Assembly: GCA_037501455.1 (NCBI GenBank)
Contig: CM074855.1
Coordinates: 31,591,001-31,655,000 of the forward strand
Direction of reading: 5' to 3'
Source: Lantana camara
Lineage: Eukaryota > Streptophyta > Magnoliopsida > Lamiales > Verbenaceae
Length of the DNA stretch: 64,000 nt
The translations under genes and the position numbers were made by a program. The notes under the pieces are model-generated. The model was not told the DNA's origin and made no database searches. It saw only the letters and a program-made list of their open reading frames with translations. Positions 35,585-46,475 of this stretch are shown in pieces. Every line of letters starts with the position of its first letter. Positions within the stretch are counted from its first letter, which is position 1.

Positions 35585-36745
35585 TAACCAGCTTCACTTA
35601 CTAAACTTAAAACCTATTGATGGAATGCTAGGAATTTAATTCAAAATTTGCATCTCGAATTAAACACCTATTTGTTCGAAATTAGCTTAATATTTAAGGG
35701 GAATTTTCGAATCAACCGGAGAGTTGTCCGGTTCGACCTCACCAACATATATGTTATCCAATTTTATTAGTCTTGATTAATGCAAGTACACTTAAATGCA
35801 TATCAAACAAGCACATAAACAGATAACATGTCCTAACATGATACTAACATGTAATGATCATGGGTTCTACCTATCTTATGCGTGATATGTGGGAGCCACT
35901 CCACAATCACAAGTTCTAACATACATGCCACATAAACAGTTTAAATCACACAAGGGAAAGCGGTAACAAAATACGAGCCCTATCTCTATTACATTTAACA
36001 ATTGAGATTCCCCTCCCTAACATTTTGAGGGGTCTTCACTTATGGCCTCCTTGTTACTTGAATGTGGTCCATCTTACTCCATGGGTGCATTGTCTCCAAA
36101 ATGAAAATAAAACCTCACCACCTATCTCTACTCTCAAATTACAATAAAAAGAAAAAGACATAAAGTAATAAGGCTCAATCTTCATATTGGCCTTAGACAA
36201 TTACACGGGGCATACCCCGGCCTCAAAAACAGTAATATGGAAAGCCACATAATAAATCACATAAGTGAGGCTCCAACCTCAATTGAAAAACGCAACTATA
36301 GGGCTTCAACCCCAATTTAAACCATTCATGTGCATAAATTAAAACCATACATAGATCTAAACCCATGATCACCTAACATGCTCTTGCAAGAATTTAAATT
36401 TAGCCAATAAATTAAAATTCTCGTTTCAAGTCCTAATGACTTAAAACACGACTTAGATGCAATTCTTGTTCAAGAGCCTTTTCAATAAAACCCGAAAAAC
36501 AACAAACCAATAAAATTCCAATTAATTTCCAAAATTAATAATTTGATTCTTTCATTATTTTCAGAAAATAAAATTCATAATTTTCCCAAAATCCAAATCG
36601 CTTTAATTTCTCAAAAATCCCAATTTAATCAAAATTTTAAAATAATTTTATTTTAGCAAAACTGATTTTAAAAGATAAAATTAAAATAAAATTAAATCGG
36701 GATTTTACGGACCGAAAAACACGAAACACGAAAACACGAAAGCAC

Positions 36746-37078
36746 GGGCCCGGAACCATGCGGGATCGCCCGCCCGCCGCGCAGGAACGCGCGCTAGGCG
36801 CGCGCCAGCGCTGCGCACAGCCGGCAGCGATTGCCTCCAGGGTGCGCGCGCCAGGCGCGCACTTGCGCGCAGACGTGCGGCGCGGGCAGGCAGTCCCGCC
36901 CATCCCTGGGCGGGCGCTCCCGCGCGGTTGCGGGAGGAGCAGGCGGCTATCCCGCACGGTTGCGGAACAGGCGAGCAAGGCGCCTAGGCGGGCGGAAGGC
37001 CTCCCGCGTGGATGCGGGAGGGCTGGGCGGCGGTGTTGGGGCTTGGGCGTGCGACGTGCTAGCACGCCCAGCCCCGTT
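36746..37078 (-). repeat. GC-rich hairpin cluster in the copia leader
   Basis: A GC island in AT-rich surroundings, made of adjacent inverted repeats: GCGCGC/GCGCGC near 36788-36803, GTGCGCGC/GCGCGCAC near 36841-36861, CCCGCCCA/TGGGCGGG (loop TCCC) near 36896-36915, CTCCCGC/GCGGGAG near 36917-36936, a decayed TCCCGCA unit near 36950, CCTCCCGC/GCGGGAGG near 37000-37022, and TGGGCGTGC/GCACGCCCA near 37044-37071. Three units share a G(C/T)GG(T/A)T-like loop. Confidence 0.75.
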
Positions 37079-37343
37079 CTTTTCGTGTCCCGTTTCGCAT
37101 TTTTGGGTTTCTCCAAAACCCGGTTCAATCCAAAATTAAAAAATTCAATTTAAACATAATTCAATCAAAACGGTTTTCAAAATCACAATTTAAGAAAACA
37201 GTTTCAGAAATTCAGGAAAAATTACAGTTTCGTATTTCAGGCTTTCTAAAAGAACTCATGAATACCTAATTCGCATCTAAGCCTAAGAATTTCTACCAAA
37301 TTCAGAATAATTGAGACGAATCCGAAACACGATTAACGAGGTG

Positions 37344-37355
37344 GCTCTGATACCA
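37344..37355 (-). other. Copia primer-binding site (initiator Met tRNA)
   Basis: The minus strand reads TGGTATCAGAGC two bases inside the right LTR. Confidence 0.93.
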
Positions 37356-37357
37356 CT

Positions 37358-39312
37358 TGTTGGAAAACACGAATCAGAAAGCAGCGAAATTTAAAAATTT
37401 TCCCAACAAAAAGGATCTAGGACTCGCAATCATGTAACCAAATTCGTAAAGATAGAAAACTTACTTTTCTTTTATTCTTTCTTGAAGCGTTTCAAGCCAC
37501 CCAAGAACTCTCTTCTCGCGGCTTGATCCCCTCTCCTTGGTAAAGCTCGAATCTTCAAACTTCTAACTTGAAGTCTCTAGAGAAAGTCCACCAACTTGAT
37601 CACAATCTAACTAGTAAGGATGCTAGTTCTCTAGTTAGTGTTTAGGCTTAACCTAGGGTTTAATTTAATCTTGGAGAAAGGAAGGTGTTCAACACATGAA
37701 CCAAAAGAATTGTCAATTAGCTCTAAAGGGGAGCATGAGCTCCCCTATATATAGGAAAGGGGAGGGGCGGCCGAAATCCTTGTCCTCATAGGCAAGGGTT
37801 TTGGTTCCTCTCTCCTATTACTTGATCTTCAAGTAATTTCCAACTTTGACTATGAATTCAAATTCAAATCAACTTTAGGAGAGCTAAAAATATCCAAACT
37901 ATTTTTGGATTATTTTATACTTTATTTATTTAAAATAAATAACTTATTTTATCTAATTAATTAATTCATAATTAATTAACTAGATTATTTTCTCCAAAAT
38001 AAGACTTTCTTTTTAATTCAAAATTAAACCAAAGTCTATTAAATAATTAACACATTTAATTATTTAATACATATATATACAATATATATTTATCCACACG
38101 TGTGTGACACGTGTCACAGTGACACGTGTCACTCACGTGAGCCACACGTGTGATTTCACACGTGTGGAACCCTCTTGGCCCGATTAACTCGTTTAATCAC
38201 TTTTAAGCCTCAACTCATGTAACCAAGTTGTTGTGTGTGACCCTCTAGGTTCTCAATTCAATTAGCAGTGACCCTAATTAATTAATTCACTAATTAATTA
38301 ATCAGTCCACAGATTAAACGACCATAGTCTAGCAACAGGTGTTTAACCCCTAGTTGAATTGGAATGTTCGGATTCGACAGAACCTTTAAGTCATTGATTC
38401 ATGTGAGATACAATCCTCCTACTTACTATCTCTCAACCAAGATCTAGGGTAAGGGAATAATTAGAACCCTAATAATCCGGTCTTAAAGCTAAGTGCATTT
38501 CATATCCATTTGATCTCAATCCAAGAAACCCTTTTCTTGATGTCTTGATCTACTGCCTTGGCCAAGGACTCCATATGGCATATGAATGACTTACACAATA
38601 AAAGATCACCTTGCAAATGCAAGTGTAGGTCCTTTCTTGATTCTCATTCATTTTCATGAATCACTTGTGCAGCCCCAGCATAAGCCTTGAATCAGTTGTC
38701 TAAGGCGACACCCTTTAAAGCTTATACCTAAGACTACAGAGTTAACTCATAAAGTGACAAGGAACCTCAAGTCTTAAGGATCAATTAATCACATCAATGA
38801 CTCGTGAGATATTTCCTAATCTGGAAGTTTCCATTTCCTGAAATAGAAACTTCCTTTCCCATTTAGGAATGTTCTCACACGGGGCACCTCAGTGAACTTA
38901 CTTATTAAAGTAAGCACCCTCATGTATCACGCACGTATCAACTATACACTTTGCACCTCCATGAAACAAGGTGGTCCTTCTTATGGGCGTGATCCCACAA
39001 GCAAGCCTTAGAGGAGTCAGGTTGACACTCCCACTGTCTGTAGGACTCATCGGCTTGGAGTATTTTACTAATCATGACTTATGTGATATAGGGCTCGTTT
39101 CATAAACCATTTCACCTAAATGGTAGAGTCCTAAAGTCATCAGGATTAGGGGAGTTCTCATACATGCACAGCTAAAGTAAACGCATACCAAACAAGAGCA
39201 TATAAAGAAGTGTTGCCTCAATTCGTTATTTTATTCAAAGATTGTCTGTGATTACAATAAGAAAAAGCACAAAGCGGATATACAATTGGCTTTTAGGGCA
39301 CTATTCCTAACA
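37358..39312 (-). repeat. Copia 5' LTR (right, 1955 bp)
   Basis: Same length as the left LTR with about 14-15 single-base differences by eye, mostly transitions. Drives the element from the minus strand. Confidence 0.95.
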
Positions 39313-39519
39313 GACTGTAGCTATCCCAAGCCCCGCTCAGGAGGAGGTGGCCGGGCCTTCAGAGGAACCCACCACTAAATGTAGGAAGAGGAGTAAGAAA
39401 TCCAAGAAATCCGCTGAGGGGAGAGCTTTGGCATGCAAGTCACTGAGAGGACCCCCGATAAGATCCAGAGCACCATAACCGTGGGGGGATTTTGTTACAA
39501 TGAGTGCCCCAATACACTG
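39313..39519 (+). pseudogene. Antisense ORF, segment 2 (between copia and G)
   Basis: Begins with the target duplication GACTG. Read in the frame of segment 1 it continues VAIPSPAQEEVAGPSEEP, then a basic Lys/Arg/Ser run, with one TAA at about 39478, and reaches an ATG (MSAPI) just before the G insertion. The last five bases, CACTG (39515-39519), are the target duplication of G. The basic run resembles a nuclear targeting signal, though that is only inference. Confidence 0.6.
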
Positions 39520-40226
39520 TGTAACGTCCCAGTTTTTCAGAGGTCTGAGCATGACGTATTTGTTTACCCATGTGCGCAATTTAATTAATGATATATGCTT
39601 CATTATTATTTCTTTTATTGATTTTATTAATTGATTGTGAATTCTTGAAATGTTTGAGCATGTGTGTTTATGTTTGATACCGTTTCTATTTGATTTGATT
39701 TCCGTTTTTCGTGAAAACTTAGCATGAGTGAATTATGTGTCTTATGATCATGCTCAATTGTTCGTTACATGATTTCGTTCTTACATGTTTGAGTTTTGTT
39801 CTCGTTTGTGTGATCGGAACCAAAAAGGGAGCTAAAGAGCATTTAGCTTACCTTGTGTTCCGGGTGGCATATCTTGAGCTCGGGAACTCGAAATCGAAAA
39901 TCTCCTAAGCTCGGGTGGCATATCTTTGAGCTTTATGAGTAATATTTGATCCTAAGTGATGTATTAAGAGTTGTATGGACTTTCTAAGGTTGGTAGTTGG
40001 GAATTTATGGATCCACCATTAATGAATTTTGAAGGTTTTCGGAGAATTATAGCTTTGTCACGTCTTGCATGAATCGTTGCAATTTTGGACGTTTTAATGG
40101 ATTGAAATGCATGAATTCTTGCTATCCTAACTTGCCTTGATGTGTTAGCATGATGTTTATATGGTTTGGAGTAAATTTTTGGGGTGTTTGAGGGCTGGAA
40201 TTCAAAGAACGCCAGCCCAGCCGCGA

Positions 40227-40354
40227 CTAACGCCCGTTAGGGCTTCCTTGCATTTTTGGGGGTAACGTCCGTTACCCCCACCCCTGATCTCCTGTACCCA
40301 CTAGCGGACGTTAGTAGAGAGTAGTGTTACGGGGACTAACGGCCGTTAGTCCCC
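40227..40354 (+). repeat. Palindrome array, left LTR of G
   Basis: Four dyads on TAACG-NN-CGTTA: CTAACG/CGTTAG (40227-40240), GGGGGTAACG/CGTTACCCCC (40258-40279), a decayed third (40297-40316) and GGGGACTAACG/CGTTAGTCCCC (40331-40354). Confidence 0.85.
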
Positions 40355-40640
40355 CCTGAGTGCTTGTTTATGTATTTTCTTCGCCGGTTTGTTTGTTGTG
40401 TTCGTTTCCCTCCCCGATCTTGTTTCTAATGTGATGTATGCTTGTTTATATGCATGTTAGGGTGTGTTATCTCTTGCTAATGCATGACTTTGATGTCTTT
40501 TATGTTTGGTTAATGTGTTATGAGTTTGTGTCATGACTTTGGATCCGTTTGATATGAAACCTGTAAGATATGATCTTATATGCTCAATGTGTTACCCTAA
40601 TTGCCTACTTGAGTTGATGCACTAATTGTTCTTCTTGTGT

Positions 40641-43134
40641 TGTAACGCCCCAAATTCCGGAAGTTCAGGTAAGCACGCCACGTGCGGGTCTTCGGGAGTT
40701 GGGGGTTTAATTTTATACATTTACTTGCTTATTATGATTTCATTATAGTATTGTGTGCATTATACATTTCTATGTATTTATATGCATTAGTTTTAATGTG
40801 AAATTCGTGAATTAATGATAATGTGACTTTAATGGATCATCTCATAAATCTATGGACTTAATTGCATTTTCATGAATTGGGAGTAGATGTCTCATTATTA
40901 AAGATGATACTTGATTGCATTCATTTAACTGCATGAGGGACTAATATGCAATTAGGTTGGTTTTAGAGCTTATAGTGGATGATATAATATATCATATATG
41001 CATTCATCCCCCTCACTCTCATACATTACATTACATACAAGAGAATTTCACACACACACACACACCAAGAATCGGTTTTTACACCTCAAGAGAAGGAGAA
41101 GAATTCACCTCTTAATCCAAGCTATAATTGAAGAACTTTGGAGCTAAGATCATCAACATCATCACATCTTCACCTCATCATTTCTTTTCCTTCATTTCAA
41201 GGTATATATGGAAGCATTGCTTGAGCTCTTGATTATTTGGTTGAGTAGGGTTTGATGATTGATTGATGATTTCATGGTTATTCTTGACTGGAAGCATGTT
41301 TAGGTCTTTTTCCCTTCATTTCTTGCATAAAACATGAAGTTATGTGAAGGTTGGAAAGCATGTATATTTTGGGGTTTTCTTGAGAAATTCTTGATGCTTT
41401 GATGTTTATCTCTTGGTTGAATTGATGAATACTTGAAGTATGATGCATATATGAGGTGTTTCAACAATTGTTATGGTTGGAGTTTGGAATTTATTGGTTT
41501 GGAGTTGGTTTTGCATGGAAACCCCTGTTTTCTCCCCTGTTTTTCTGTCACGCACAGATGACACGGGCGTGTCATCTTTGCTTTGTGTTGGGTGACACAG
41601 GGGTGCTTGTTGGTTGGGTTGGTTTTTCTGTACCATGACACGGGGGTGTCACGGCTTGCCTTGTTTTGGTGACACGGGCGTGTCAACTTCTTTTTCACAC
41701 ATATGGTCCGCTGTACCGTGACACGGGGGTGTCACGGCTTAGTGTATTTTGGTGACACGGGCGTGTCACCCTCTGTTTTTCATGCATTTTGTTTTGCATG
41801 CATGGTTGTACGTGTATGCGATATATACTTGGTTTATTGACAATCATGCTCTTATCTGACATTCACTAAATCGTTATCGCATAACATATTGGTGCATGAC
41901 TTCGCCGTTCGTCATAATTGGTTCATTCGAGTCGAGTCTTATTTTACACTTGTCCTTGTTGCACAGATCACGGTCCCGGTTTCGAGGAGCCCGCTCAGTA
42001 GGGTGCTCTCTTGCTTCCTTTTTGGGTGGTTTGTCAAGGTGAGGTTTAAATTCTAGATATATAGAACCCTTACAACCCTTATGTGATTTTCGGCCAAAAC
42101 GTATCTATATATATATCTATAGTTTTCGAACCGTATGATTTTCAAATGATTTCACGAAAATTGATTGATTGATTGATTGATTGACGGATTGATTGTTTTG
42201 GCGAGTAACTATTGTTCACGTTGGGCCCAAGGGTAGTGTATTGAGCCAACCGGGAAAGCAAGGGCTGACGGGTAACTCTTGCACTATCCTCACCATTGTG
42301 GGATCACCTCTGAATCCACTAGGAGGTTTGGTGGAGGAAGAAATCCCGTACGTGGGAGTCATGTTCCCGACGTACACCATGATTGGATGGTTGCGTCTTG
42401 CAAGCCCGCCATCACCCGGAGGAAGAAGGATTATTGATTGAAATTGCTAATTGTGCACTGAACTGTTTGTATGATCACCAAATTCATTAATTAAATTGAA
42501 ATATTGTACACTGTCGGAGAAAGGTTGGAGATTTGCCCCCACTCGCCGGGCCACTGATTGCTTGAATTGATTGTTAACTGTAAATTGAATTGTTATAATC
42601 TCGGGCGGGAATTTCTTGTTGTTTAAACTTATTTTGTTCTCTTTCTAAAACCTTACCCGAGGTTATAAATTGCATGGTAATTGCGCATATACTTATTTAT
42701 ACCCCTCGCTCAGTCCGTGTTGGACTGACACCTCAACTTTTCAGTTTTGCAGGTTCGTGCTAGGCGGGAATTAGAGTCTCGTGTCTTTTATTCGGGTCTA
42801 GCACTGCACCTTCATACTTTGTACATGTGTTGATACTAGTTATTTTTGTAGTAGGTCTTGATTTATATTCGGGATTGATATTGTATTGCATGAATTGTCG
42901 GTACCTATAAGTAAATATGTAGATATGGTACCTATATGTATTGAATGCTTTTGCTTCCGCTATTTTATTGCTCTGAGTGGTTTTAGTTTTAATTGAGGGT
43001 ACCCGCCTAGCCTTGTGTTTTTTTTTATTGTCTCCCGTTCGCTATAGTTTTGGTTCATGTATGGATTATTCGTTTCATATGTGGATTGGAGCTATAGTGC
43101 GGGGGATGTGGCGCCTAGCGTTCCGGGAACTACA
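40641..43134 (+). repeat. Solo LTR S2 of a gypsy family (2494 bp)
   Basis: From TGTAACGCCCC to GGGAACTACA, flanked by TGTGT (40636-40640 and 43135-43139); the right LTR of G shows the empty site at about 50920. Landmarks: TATA-rich stretch near 40981-41000, AAG|GTATA at 41201/41202, palindrome array 41556-41770, GCACAG exon block 41967-42038 ending CAAG|GTGAGG, stem-loop TCAGTCC/GGACTGA 42710-42728, TTTTGCAG at 42752, CTAGGCGG, and TGCGGGGGATGTGGCGCC near the end. No internal sequence remains. Confidence 0.9.
41556..41770 (+). repeat. Palindrome array in S2
   Basis: Units on TGACACG-GG-CGTGTCA: AGATGACACG/CGTGTCATCT (41556-41577), a decayed one near 41590, about 41633-41654, about 41667-41687, CCGTGACAC/GTGTCACGG with loop GGGG (41716-41737) and GGTGACACG/CGTGTCACC (41751-41770). 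Outer arm pairs differ (AGA/TCT, CCG/CGG, GG/CC) yet stay complementary. Confidence 0.88.
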
Positions 43135-44429
43135 TGTGTAGTCTCTTATTACTACTTTATGTTATATATGCATTGTTAACATGTTAATTTATTTGTTATA
43201 CTCATTGTGTGAAATTTATGGACTCATTGGGTGTGTTACGTGCAAGAGATGAATTGCATGCCTTCATTGCTCTCTTACGTGTATGAACAATTTGATATGT
43301 GATTTGTGAACCCTAATTGCATACTTTATCCTTCTTTTATGATTCATATGAAATGTATATTTGTTGAAGTATGCGTTATGATCATTGTTTGGAATTTATG
43401 GAGCAATTTGATATGAACGTTCTAAGAAAGAATGGAATGAATGACTATGTGCCTTTATACATCTCCATGACATGATTTATTCTCTTATGCATATCATATT
43501 ACATTCATTACATTTTCGTGCGTCTTATATGGTTCATTTGGAGTCTTGAGTCTCACAATTACACTACGTTGTCTTTTGTACAGTTTTCTCCAGGGCAGAG
43601 CCTTACCGGGTTCATAAGGCCTCGAGTCTTTCTTTCTTTTGGTATTGTCGGTAAGGTGTAACAAGTGGGTTTCTCTTCTACTAGTTATGATACCCGATAT
43701 ATCTCTTATGCGGAAGTTTTAAGCCAAACAGTATTTTATATATATAAATATATCGAGTCTTTTCAAAGGAGTCTATGATTTTCAACGTAAACGCTTTCTT
43801 TATGAATCCCACCTTATGTTTTTGGCAAGTTCAGTGAACACTATGTTTATGGGGGCCCGGAACTTAGTGTATTGTGGCTAACCGGGGAGGCAAGGGCCGA
43901 CGGGGATCCCTTCCACTAGTTCCAACAAATATGTACGACATAACCAACCTTGATAGGAGTTTTAGCTTGGAAGGGGAATCGGGCTTTTGAGGAGTCATGA
44001 ACCTCTCTAGCCGTTATGTATGAGGTGGTTGAGTCTTGCTAAGTCGTCCATCGCATTATGCCCCATTTTATACCCACCAGTCTCCTATAGACTAAACCCG
44101 GATTGTTTTCAGTTTCTTGCAGGTTTGGAATACTAGGCGGGGAGTCATGTTGTCAAGCCTTTTGGTCAAGTTGAGTCTTGTCACACACGCAATCATTGTA
44201 ACTCGTTCATTTATGAGCATTGTATAATTATGATTATTTTATGATTTGTGTATAAAATACGGGACTAGGTATCTATATTAGTTGAACCCGTTATCCTATT
44301 ATTATTTGAATGAATTTAATTGCATCGCTTCCGCATTTGATTTTCCTTTTTGTATTTGTTGTTGGTTTTGAAGTTTTAGTTCCCGCCTAGCCTAGTGAGT
44401 GAGTATGTCCCCGTTCGCTGTGAGCTTGG

Positions 44430-46369
44430 TGTTGGAAAACACGAATCAGAAAGCAGCGGAATTGAAAAAATTTTCCCAACAAAAGGATCTAGGACTCGCA
44501 ATCGTGTAACCAAATTCGTAAAGATAGAAAACTTACTTTTCTTTTGTTCTTTCTTGAAGCGTTTCAAGCCACCCAAGAACTCTCTTCTCGCGGCTTGATC
44601 CCCTCTCCTTGGTAAAGCTCGAATCTTCAAACTTCTAACTTGAAGTCTCTAGAGAAAGTCCACCAACTTGATCACAATCTAACTAGTAAGGATGCTAGTT
44701 CTCTAGTTAGTGTTTAGGCTTAACCTAGGGTTTAATTTAATCTTGGAGAAAGGAAGGTGTTCAACACATGAACCAAAAGAATTGTCAATTAGCTCTAAAG
44801 GGGACCATGAGCTCCCCTATATATAGGAAAGGGGAGGGGCGGCCGAAATCCTTGTCCTCATAGGCAAGGGTTTTGGTTCCTCTCTCCTATTACTTGATCT
44901 TCAAGTAATTTCCAACTTTGACTTTGAATTCATATTCAAATCAACTTTAGGAGAGCTAAAAATATCCAAACTATTTTTCGATTATTTTATACTTTATTTA
45001 TTTAAAATAAATAACTTATTTTATCTAATTAATTAATTCATAATTAATTAACTAGATTATTTTCTCCAAAATAAGACTTTCTTTTTAATTCAAAATTAAA
45101 CCAAAGTCTATTAAATAATTAACACATTTAATTATTTAATACATATATATACAATATATATTTATTCACCCGTGTGTGACACGTGTCACTCACGTGAGCC
45201 ACACTTGTGATTTCACACGTGTGGAACCCTCTTGGCTCGATTAACTCGTTTAATCACTTTTAAGCCTCAACTCATGTAACCAAGTTGTTGTGTGTGACCC
45301 TCTAGGTTCTCAATTCAATTAGCAGTGACCCTAATTAATTAATTCACTAATTAATTAATCAGTCCACAGATTAAACGACCATAGTCTAGCAACAGGTGTT
45401 TAACCCCTAGTTGAATTGGAATGTTCAGATTCGACAGAACCTTTAAGTCATTGATTCATGTGAGATACAATCCTCCTACTTACTATCTCTCAACCAAGAT
45501 CTGGGGTAAGGGAATAATCAGAACCCTAATAATCCGGTCTTAAAGCTAAGTGCATTTCATATCCATTTGATCTCAATCCAAGAAACCCTTTTCTTGATGT
45601 CTTGATCTACTGCCTTGGCCAAGGACTCCATATGGCATATGAATGACTTACACAATAAGAGATCACCTTGCAAATGCAAGTGTAGGTCCTTTCTTGATTC
45701 TCATTCACTTTCATGAATCACTTGTGCAGCCCCAGCATAAGCCTTGAATCAGTTGTCTAAGGCGACACCCTTTAAAGCTTATACCTAAGACTACAGAGTT
45801 AACTCATAAAGTGACAAGGAACCTCAAGTCTAAGGATCACTTAATCACATCAATGACTCGTGAGATATTTCCTAATCTGGAAGTTTCCATTTCCTGAAAT
45901 AGAAACTTCCTTTCCCATTTAGGAATGTTCTCACACGGGGCACCTCAGTGAACTTACTTATTAAAGTAAGCACCCTCATGTATCACGCACGTATCAACTA
46001 TACACTTTGCACCTCCTTGAAACAAGGTGGTCCTTCTTAAGGGCGTGATCCCACAAGCAAGCCTTAGAGGAGTCAGGTTGACACTCCCACTGTCTGTAGG
46101 ACTCATCGGCTTGGAGTATTTTACTAATCATGACTTATGTGATATAGGGCTCGTTTCATGAACCATTTCACCTAAATGATAGAGTCCTAAAGTCATCAGG
46201 ATTAGAGGAGTTCTCATACATGCACAGCTAAAGTAAGCGCATACCAAACAAGAGCATATAAAGAAGTGTTGCCTCAATTCGTTATTTCATTCAAAGATTG
46301 TCTGTGATTACAATAAGGAAAAGCACAAAGCGGATATACAATCGGCTTTCTAGGGCACTATTCCTAACA
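44430..46369 (-). repeat. Solo LTR of the copia family (1940 bp)
   Basis: Same sequence as the copia LTRs at 29172 and 37358, less 15 bp in the ACGTG cluster, flanked by CTTGG (44425-44429 and 46370-46374). It sits in the left LTR of G; the empty site is visible at about 59857 (GTGAGCTTGGTTCATG). It has somewhat more private changes than the two paired LTRs. Confidence 0.95.
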
Positions 46370-46463
46370 CTTGGTTCATGTATGAATTCTCCATTTCATG
46401 TGTGGATTGGGCTCATAGTGCGGGGGATGTGGCGCCTCTTATTCCGGGTGTTACATCCTTAAG

Positions 46464-46475
46464 TGGTATCAGAGC
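46464..46475 (+). other. G primer-binding site (initiator Met tRNA)
   Basis: TGGTATCAGAGC, 8 bases after the left LTR end (46455). Confidence 0.92.

Larger units (their letters stand above)
35057..37343 (-). other. Copia leader, 2.3 kb, highly structured
   Basis: An unusually long untranslated stretch lies between primer-binding site and gag ATG. It holds two hairpin clusters (35263-35584 and 36746-37078) and a perfect palindrome at 35509-35531 (11-bp arms, ATTGATCATTT). The parts between (35585-36745 and 37079-37343) are AT-rich with nothing I recognise. ORFs in the GC-rich part are by-products of composition. Confidence 0.75.
29172..39312 (-). mobile_element. Ty1/copia retrotransposon, nearly intact (10.1 kb)
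   Basis: Complete element with LTRs of 1955 bp each, flanked by GACTG (29167-29171 and 39313-39317). Minus-strand order: 5' LTR (right), primer-binding site, 2.3-kb leader, gag-protease, integrase, RT, RNase H, polypurine tract, 3' LTR (left). Integrase precedes RT, which defines copia. By eye the LTRs differ at about 14-15 sites, i.e. under 1%, so the insertion is young. Coding damage is limited to one 2-bp frameshift and one nonsense codon. A solo LTR of the same family lies at 44430-46369. Confidence 0.95.
39520..46455 (+). repeat. Left LTR of G, in three pieces
   Basis: Pieces 39520-40640, 43135-44429 and 46370-46455 together match 49313-51512 plus 58831-59940. Compared with the right LTR it lacks about 530 bp near 39900 and about 300 bp near 44050. 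It has palindromes at 40227-40354, an exon-like block from TACAG (43583) to TCG|GTAAGG (43650/43651), CAGTC..GACT at 44078-44093 and TTGCAG near 44121. Confidence 0.88.

Noticed and set aside
36637..37128. 163-codon Arg/Ala/Pro-rich ORF in the copia leader
   Set aside because: A by-product of the GC-rich hairpin cluster; all frames there are open on both strands.
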